Below the pieces are notes generated by a model that searched no databases, was not told where the DNA came from, and saw only the letters and a list, made by a program, of their open reading frames with translations. The position numbers were made by a program, and so were the translations under genes. DNA of 11,220 nucleotides from NCBI GenBank assembly GCA_021798235.1, contig JAJZMO010000254.1, positions 1 to 11,220 on the forward strand. The letters run 5' to 3'. Positions 7,501 to 11,220 of the stretch are shown here, piece after piece (the first letter of the stretch is position 1; each line of letters begins with the position of its first letter). This stretch comes from Acidobacteriota bacterium. GTDB lineage: Bacteria > Acidobacteriota > Terriglobia > Terriglobales > Acidobacteriaceae.

Positions 7501-8061
7501 CCGATCGGCTCGCGCCTCAACCGCAATTACCTCACGCGCCTCCTCCTCGGCGGCTGGAACCTGGGCGGCATCACCACCCTCCAGACCGGCTTCCCCGTCA
7601 ACATCACCGATACCGGCCAATTCAACTCCCTCTGGTGCGACCAGTACAGCTTCTACTCCTGCCCGGATACTCCGGTCACCTCCAACTTCCGCATTCCCAC
7701 CAAGGTGGCGGCAGCCAATCAGCAGGGCTTCGACTGGATGGATACCTCGGTATTCTCCCAGGAAAAGGTCGGCTATTTCGGCAACGTGAAGCGCGGTATT
7801 CTCCACGGCCCCGGCTATAACTACACCAACATGGACATATTGAAGAACTTCTACCTCAATAATCTGGACCGCAAGATGTACGTGCAGCTCCGCCTTGAGG
7901 CCTACAACGTCTTCAACCACCCGAACTTCGCCATGCCTGACGGAAACTTCACGGACGGCCCCGGAAACTTCGGTGTCATCAGCTCCGTCATCCAGCCCGG
8001 TATCAACGGCGATCCGCAGCCCGGACGTACCGTGCAAATTGCCGGCAAGTTCTTCTTCTAA
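4600..8061 (+). CDS. Oar-type TonB-dependent-receptor-like outer membrane protein with carboxypeptidase-regulatory-like domain
   Basis: The protein has 1,153 residues. Residues 1-29 are a signal peptide (cleavage after AFA-29), 21 of 30 positions identical to the neighbour. A carboxypeptidase-regulatory-like domain follows at about 34-120 (RGTVTDPSGAVVPGANVEI, QPGTYDLTI), then a plug-like domain at about 125-250 with IENLPLLGRN (148-157), FLLDGADIND (190-199), PEYSRNSGA and KTGTNQFHG (241-249), then YGGTLGGPVFKNKLFFF (278-294). The remainder is a barrel with YTYSHALD, VFNHPNF and a final strand GKFFF. These are hallmarks of acidobacterial Oar-like receptors, thought to move substrates across the outer membrane; the substrate is unknown. 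Eight cysteines fall in four local pairs (around 5614-5648, 6532-6609, 7135-7156, 7636-7662), probably loop disulphides. The body is strongly diverged from the 662-3961 protein although leader, start and signal peptide are alike. Its C-terminus resembles the partial gene at 1-46. Confidence 0.92.
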   Translation: MRFKASRLAVALFAVFVTLALLPSPKAFAQNVYGTIRGTVTDPSGAVVPGANVEIRNEATGVVTKLQTDSQGTFVFPEVQPGTYDLTIAASGFMTNSVKGIEVNVNTIRQENIELKIGSSQTVQVQAAGIQIETSDTQLKTTYQSQAIENLPLLGRNVVALQKDSPGVVESSDRFGTFSTDGSQTAANAFLLDGADINDAPLQGPGITPNPDALSEFQVVVSTLNPEYSRNSGAIVLEQLKTGTNQFHGDAFEFYRDAGLDTRNYFSLKPSPLHQNVYGGTLGGPVFKNKLFFFLAYQGLRNSTSVTEQTTVFSNAQRQGNFGTETLSNNPIPFNVNGCVANGTLTWAQCFANSPNGVVINPSEFNSISAKLLQQFVPQRNNGQYYRFQTADGEGSDQGIIRIDYHPEEHDILWASSIFQSNPDHATLPFVGATLPGFGMVDSRHTKIFNASWTHIFNSTTVNELRANYYRFVYAAVSPQQVVQPSSYGFDITPQSKQASLPYMGVQGYFTLGFSADGPQPRNDQTLVGTDNLSKVIGNHNMRFGVQVQRYTVNNPFYFVNNGYYGFDPSATYSSGDPAIDFLMGVPSFYEQSSGGVIDARAWEIYAYGQDNWKVSDTLTLNYGSGYDVETPYANLQFGGNAIVCYTNTDYQSKAFPGVPGLKYPTDPGCNNAGGPTTKYTHLAPRVGFAWAPKAGPKVLVGEPGTESFSVRGGFGVYYNRDQEEGALQNLLDPPFGLVSFGYSGGDPAFANPFASVTGTGSEPNPFPFKFPTPGSGVTNAGVNYLDISTLARNNTVPTVYNYNLNIQRALPGQMILQIGYVGSLGRHLVITYESDPITPAGHQACLNDPTCVANSNLQHIIYPDHASNPRVDSGGNPYYISVGTQATEGVSNYNSLQVQLTKRPSNGLYFTLAYTYSHALDNGSGLESSGFNGHGYNQYPGYSYLNYGDSDFDARQRFVAVYEYQIPIGSRLNRNYLTRLLLGGWNLGGITTLQTGFPVNITDTGQFNSLWCDQYSFYSCPDTPVTSNFRIPTKVAAANQQGFDWMDTSVFSQEKVGYFGNVKRGILHGPGYNYTNMDILKNFYLNNLDRKMYVQLRLEAYNVFNHPNFAMPDGNFTDGPGNFGVISSVIQPGINGDPQPGRTVQIAGKFFF

Positions 8062-8069
8062 TACTCACC

Positions 8070-8094
8070 GGGCGCATCTTCCAGGCATGCGCCC
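8070..8094. repeat. Hairpin between the second receptor stop codon and its terminator
   Basis: GGGCGCAT (8070-8077) and ATGCGCCC (8087-8094) are exact reverse complements with a 9-nt loop. There is no T-run after it. It may stabilise the 3' end of the mRNA or be chance. Confidence 0.4.
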
Positions 8095-8105
8095 ACCCAG
8101 ACTCA

Positions 8106-8140
8106 GAAGGCCGCCCATCGGGCGGCCTTCCTTCTTCTTC
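8106..8140 (+). terminator. Rho-independent-type terminator of the second receptor gene
   Basis: GAAGGCCGCCC (8106-8116) and GGGCGGCCTTC (8120-8130) form a perfect 11-bp stem with loop ATC, followed by the pyrimidine tract CTTCTTCTTC. The core is the same as in the terminator at 88-123. It ends shortly before the stop of the converging kinase gene at 8152. On the - strand it is not followed by a T-run, so it probably serves the + strand gene mainly. Confidence 0.85.
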
Positions 8141-8151
8141 CTCACAAACCC

Positions 8152-8793
8152 TTATTGTCCCTGCTTTGCCGGCATCTCCTGCCCGCTCAACCCCGCCGCC
8201 ACAATCGTCGCCTCGACCATCGCCTCAAACCCCATGCAGTTGTTCAGCATCAGGTGATAAAGCCGGTAGTCCGTCCAGTCCACGTCGTAATACCTGCGAA
8301 TATAAGCTGCCCGCCGCTTGTCCGTTGCCATTATCTCGGCCTCGGCCACGCTCGCATGCTCCGGAAACTGCTCTGTAAACCACTTCACCCGCCGCGGAAG
8401 CGACGCATGCACAAATACGTGAAACGCCCCCGGAGTCTCCCGCAGCAGGCACGCCGCGCCGCGCCCCACCACCACGCATTGGCCCTCCTGGGCTCGCGCC
8501 TCCACCGTCTCTCGCACGTGTTCGACCATCCGCTCGCTGTCAAACGTATCCGACTCCGGAACCGGCAGTCGCTCCATCGATCCATGCCAGAACGCCTTCC
8601 CAAACCGGTAAAACCACGGATCCAGCCGCTCGTCGCACTGCTGTACCAGGCTCTTTTCCACGCCCGCCTTGGTCGCGATCTCTTCAATCAGGCAGTCGTC
8701 AATCAGTTTCCAGCCCAGCCGGTTGGCGAGCATATGCGCATACGTCGCGCCCAGGCTCCCGTACACCCGCTCGACCGTGATGATCCGTACCAT
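8152..8793 (-). CDS. Cytidylate kinase-like family protein
   Basis: The protein has 213 residues and is cytoplasmic, with no signal peptide or membrane segment. The N-terminus, ITVERVYGSLGATYAHMLANRLGWKLIDDCLIEEIA (residues 5-40, quoted here as overlapping parts ITVERVYGSLGA and LANRLGWKLIDD), fits the nucleotide-binding start of the cytidylate kinase-like family, followed by VVVGRGA (107-113) and the arginine-rich lid-like DKRRAAYIRRYY (158-169). A classical P-loop lysine (GKS/GKT) is missing, and the family GSGG is GSLG here, so CMP phosphorylation should not be assumed. The start ATG has GGAGG 8 nt upstream. It lies 133 nt downstream of mutS2 in the same direction with no convincing terminator between, so co-transcription is likely. 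It converges with the second receptor gene. Confidence 0.82.
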   Translation of the reverse strand: MVRIITVERVYGSLGATYAHMLANRLGWKLIDDCLIEEIATKAGVEKSLVQQCDERLDPWFYRFGKAFWHGSMERLPVPESDTFDSERMVEHVRETVEARAQEGQCVVVGRGAACLLRETPGAFHVFVHASLPRRVKWFTEQFPEHASVAEAEIMATDKRRAAYIRRYYDVDWTDYRLYHLMLNNCMGFEAMVEATIVAAGLSGQEMPAKQGQ

Positions 8794-8801
8794 TCTTGCA
8801 G

Positions 8802-8806
8802 CCTCC
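8802..8806 (-). promoter_or_regulatory. Ribosome-binding site of the cytidylate kinase-like gene
   Basis: On the - strand GGAGG is followed by an 8-nt spacer and ATG at 8793-8791. This is a strong site and supports the chosen start. The remaining spacer back to the mutS2 stop (8807-8926) holds a short GC-rich hairpin (8848-8867) and nothing else recognisable. Confidence 0.75.
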
Positions 8807-8926
8807 GTGCGGCCATCCTAGCACCGCCCGTAGCACCCACCGCAAGCCCCCGGCCACGCCGCCGGGGACTCGCCTTTCGTCGCACCAATTCCCCGGTTCA
8901 CCGCATCACCGCTCGCCGTCGCCGGA

Positions 8927-11220
8927 TCAATACCTTAGCTCCACCACCGTCGCGCCCTGTCCGCCTTCATAATGCGGAGGCTCGCTGATTCCCGCCACTT
9001 GCGGATGCCGGCTCAGCCACTCCCGCAGCGTCCGTCGAAGCACGCCCATTCCCGTCCCGTGCACCACCCTGATTCGCGGCAGTCCCGCCAGGTACGCCTG
9101 GTCCAGAAATCGCTCCACCTCATCCCGCGCCTCATCCGCCGTCTTCCCAATCACGTTGATCTCCCAGCTCGCCACCGGATTCGGCTCCGCCATCTGCACC
9201 GTCACGCCCTTCGACCGCAGCCTCGCTGCCTGCGTCTTCAGTTCCGCACCACGCCCCGCGCCCGCTCCCCGAACCACCTCCGCAATCTCGTTCCGCTTCA
9301 CCCGCATCTTCATCGCGCCCACGGCCACTTCAAAGTTCTCCGCGTCGATCTGCCGCTGCACCGTCGCCATCTGCCCCAGTCGCCGCAGCTTCACCACGTC
9401 GCCCGGCCCCACGTCCTTCACCACATGCGGAGTCGCGTTCTCATCCCCCCTCGCCGCACCCGTATGCTGCGCCACCACCGCCGAGTTAAAGCTCTCGCTG
9501 AACTCCCTCCTTAGCTGCGCCACCCTCCGCTCCGCCTGTTTCGTCATCTTCTGCTGCGCTGCCTTGTCGTCCAGAGCCTTCACCGTCTCGCGCACTCGAT
9601 GGTCCAGGTCCTTCAGCAGGCCCTCCACCTGCCGCTCCAGTTCTTTCACCTTGGCGCGCCACTCCTTCAGACCCTCCACCTCCAGCCTGGCTCGTTCCCG
9701 GCGCAGTTCCGCTTCCAGCGCCTGCACCCGCCCGCGTTCCATCTCCAGCGCCGCCAGTTGTTCGTGCATCCTGTCCAGAAACCGCGCAATATCCAGCGCC
9801 TGCGTGGAGAGCCGCCGTCGCGCGCCCTCCACCATCTCCGCCCGCAGTCCCAGCCGCTCCGCAATATTGATCCCCGCGCTCGCTCCCGGAACCCCCTGCC
9901 GCAGCACATACGTCGGCGCCATCGTCCGCTCGTCAAAGCCCACTGCCGCGTTCACCACTCCCGGCGTCGTCTCCGCATAGATCTTCAGCGAGGTATGGTG
10001 CGTTGAAATCACCGTCCACGCCCGCCGCCGCAAAAAGAACTCCGCCACCGCCACCGCCAGCGCCGCGCCCTCTTCCGGATCTGTCGCCGATCCCAGCTCG
10101 TCCAGCAGCACCAGCGTCCGCTCGCCTGCCGCCTCCGCAATCCGGTTCAGCCGTACAATGTGCGACGAAAATGTCGACAGATTCTGTTCAATCGACTGCG
10201 CATCCCCAATATCCGCCAGAAAGCCCTTCAGCACCGGCAGCCGCGCCTCCTCCGCCGTCACCGGAACCCCCGCCTGCGCCATCATCGCCAGCATCGCCAC
10301 TGTCTTCAGCGTCACCGTCTTCCCGCCCGTATTCGGCCCGCTGATAATCATCTGCCGGTGCTCCCCATCCAGCGCCACGCTTACCGGAACCACCTTGCCG
10401 CCCTCGCCCCGCAAACGCCGCTCCAGCACCGGATGCCGCGCCGACTTCAGCACCAACTCTTCTTCAGAAAATTCCCCGGCTGCCCCATACTTTCCGGCAA
10501 CGGGTGGCCCATTCAAGCCTTCTTCTGGCTTGAGTGGGGACGGACTGACAACTGAAAACTGGGGCCGCACGCCCCCATACTCCACCCCAAACCTTCCCCG
10601 CGCCAGCACTGTATCCAGCTCCGCCAGCACCCGCGCCCCGGCCAATATCGGCTCCGCAAACTGCCCCACCTGCCGCGTCATTGCCCGGTAAATCCGGTGA
10701 ATCTCCGCCTGTTCCTCCTCCAGCAGCCGCACCAGGTCGTTGTTCAGCTCAATCGTCTCCAGCGGCTCCACAAACACCGTCTGCCCGCTGCTGCTCGACC
10801 CGTGCACCACCCCCGGAACCCGCCGCTTCCACTCCGCCTTCACCGGAATCACAAACCGCTCGCCCCGGATCGTAATCAGCGACTCCTGCGCGCTCCCGCC
10901 TTCGGTAAACCGCCGCAGCGCGCCCTGCAGGCTCTGCTCGATCGCCCGCTGCTGCCGCTCCATCTCCCGCCGAATCCGCTTCAAATCCGGAGAAGCATCA
11001 TCCGCCAAACTCCCATCCGGCAGCAGCTTTCCCCGGATCGACTCCACCAGCGGCATCAGATCCACGCCCAGCACCCCGGCCGCCGCCGCCGTCAGCTCCG
11101 GCAGCGGATTCCCATCCGCAAACTCCGCGCCCCGCAAACCCTTGTCGTCTGTCTTTAGAAAAGCGGCCCACGCCGCAATCTGCTCCGCCAGTGCCGCCAC
11201 AGCCCGGATCTCATCCGGCT
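8927..11220 (-). CDS. mutS2: MutS2 family protein, Smr-domain ATPase (N-terminus outside window)
   Basis: The frame is open to the window edge. A GTG at 11200-11198 is possible, but the in-frame residues before it (PDEIRA) and the roughly 80 residues missing before the ASPDLKRIRREMERQQ region show that the true start lies outside. In order: part of the core/lever region (SLITIRGERFVIPVKAEW, VHGSSSSGQTVFVEP); Walker A GPNTGGKT (10316-10339); SSHIVRLNRI; Walker B VLLDELGSATDPEEGAAL; the STHHTSLK switch; a long charged coiled coil (about 9500-9790); and a C-terminal Smr domain (about 8930-9165) with HGTGMG (9044-9061). In other bacteria MutS2 suppresses recombination or, in Bacillus, splits collided ribosomes; it is not a mismatch-repair MutS. 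Two oddities: the Smr LDLRG motif reads INVIG, and about 30 extra codons lie between RPQF and LVLKSARHP (10467-10580). The promoter is out of view. Confidence 0.95.
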   Translation of the reverse strand, partial: PDEIRAVAALAEQIAAWAAFLKTDDKGLRGAEFADGNPLPELTAAAAGVLGVDLMPLVESIRGKLLPDGSLADDASPDLKRIRREMERQQRAIEQSLQGALRRFTEGGSAQESLITIRGERFVIPVKAEWKRRVPGVVHGSSSSGQTVFVEPLETIELNNDLVRLLEEEQAEIHRIYRAMTRQVGQFAEPILAGARVLAELDTVLARGRFGVEYGGVRPQFSVVSPSPLKPEEGLNGPPVAGKYGAAGEFSEEELVLKSARHPVLERRLRGEGGKVVPVSVALDGEHRQMIISGPNTGGKTVTLKTVAMLAMMAQAGVPVTAEEARLPVLKGFLADIGDAQSIEQNLSTFSSHIVRLNRIAEAAGERTLVLLDELGSATDPEEGAALAVAVAEFFLRRRAWTVISTHHTSLKIYAETTPGVVNAAVGFDERTMAPTYVLRQGVPGASAGINIAERLGLRAEMVEGARRRLSTQALDIARFLDRMHEQLAALEMERGRVQALEAELRRERARLEVEGLKEWRAKVKELERQVEGLLKDLDHRVRETVKALDDKAAQQKMTKQAERRVAQLRREFSESFNSAVVAQHTGAARGDENATPHVVKDVGPGDVVKLRRLGQMATVQRQIDAENFEVAVGAMKMRVKRNEIAEVVRGAGAGRGAELKTQAARLRSKGVTVQMAEPNPVASWEINVIGKTADEARDEVERFLDQAYLAGLPRIRVVHGTGMGVLRRTLREWLSRHPQVAGISEPPHYEGGQGATVVELRY
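10467..10580 (-). repeat. Intergenic-type palindromic repeat inserted in frame in mutS2
   Basis: The arms CCCATTCAAGCC (10508-10519) and GGCTTGAGTGGG (10527-10538) form a 12-bp inverted repeat with one mismatch (G-T) around a 7-nt loop. Next to it are three imperfect heptamers, ACTGACA ACTGAAA ACTGGGG (10544-10564). The stretch is less GC-rich than its flanks. It encodes extra residues in a region where MutS2 proteins normally have only a short linker. CCCCATAC occurs at 10483-10490 and again at 10573-10580, exactly 90 nt apart, and GAAAA at 10467-10471 and 10554-10558, 87 nt apart; either could mark the insertion ends. Confidence 0.55.

Noticed and set aside
8848..8867. Hairpin CCCCGGC / GCCGGGG between mutS2 and the kinase gene as a terminator
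   Set aside because: The stem is 7 bp and on the - strand it is followed by GCTTGCGG, with no T-run. It does not separate the two genes convincingly.
8155..8988. A 277-codon + strand open frame across the kinase gene and the spacer
   Set aside because: It is antisense to a gene with family motifs and a good ribosome-binding site. Its product is rich in R, P and H, as expected of a shadow frame.
1..11220. CRISPR array, tRNA or rRNA gene, transposase or phage gene
   Set aside because: I looked for regularly spaced repeats, tRNA-like folds and transposase motifs on both strands and saw none. The only repeats are the leader duplication, the hairpins and the small element in mutS2.

Overview
The window looks like a chromosomal stretch of an Acidobacteriota genome, most likely class Terriglobia (Acidobacteriaceae-like). 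The grounds are two very large Oar-type TonB-dependent-receptor-like proteins (about 1,100 residues, carboxypeptidase-regulatory-like N-terminal domain, GTNQFHG and NHPNF signatures), a family strongly expanded in that phylum, together with moderately high GC and GC-rich terminators of the AAGGCCGCCC...GGGCGGCCTT type. The taxonomic call is inference from family content; no marker gene is present.

Layout. Positions 1-46 hold the last 14 codons of an upstream receptor-like gene, followed by its terminator (88-123). Two complete receptor-like genes follow on the + strand: 662-3961 (1,099 aa) and 4600-8061 (1,153 aa). Each has its own leader of almost 500 nt and its own rho-independent-type terminator, so the + strand half reads as a head-to-tail array of at least three monocistronic outer-membrane receptor units. 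On the - strand, converging on the array, lie mutS2 (8927-11220, N-terminus beyond the window edge) and, 133 nt downstream of it, a cytidylate kinase-like gene (8152-8793), probably co-transcribed.

The most interesting signal is in the two receptor leaders (177-661 and 4118-4599). They are collinear and share five conserved blocks at almost the same spacing although the encoded proteins are strongly diverged. One block fits a sigma-54 promoter (TGG-N9-TTGCAT, i.e. GG-N10-GC) in both copies. About 95 nt upstream of its -12 element each copy has a small inverted repeat whose outer pair has changed on both sides together (TTAA-N7-TTAA versus CTAA-N7-TTAG), the position and symmetry expected of an enhancer-binding-protein site. 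A further 18-nt motif about 60 nt before the start codon, and the Shine-Dalgarno context, are also conserved. I infer that these receptors are controlled by RpoN plus a shared activator, possibly with a post-transcriptional layer.

A second item is an apparent in-frame insertion of about 29-30 codons in mutS2 made of an intergenic-type palindromic repeat plus heptamer repeats. The many other open frames in the window, including a 1,011-codon one antisense to the first receptor gene, are GC-bias shadows and are not annotated.
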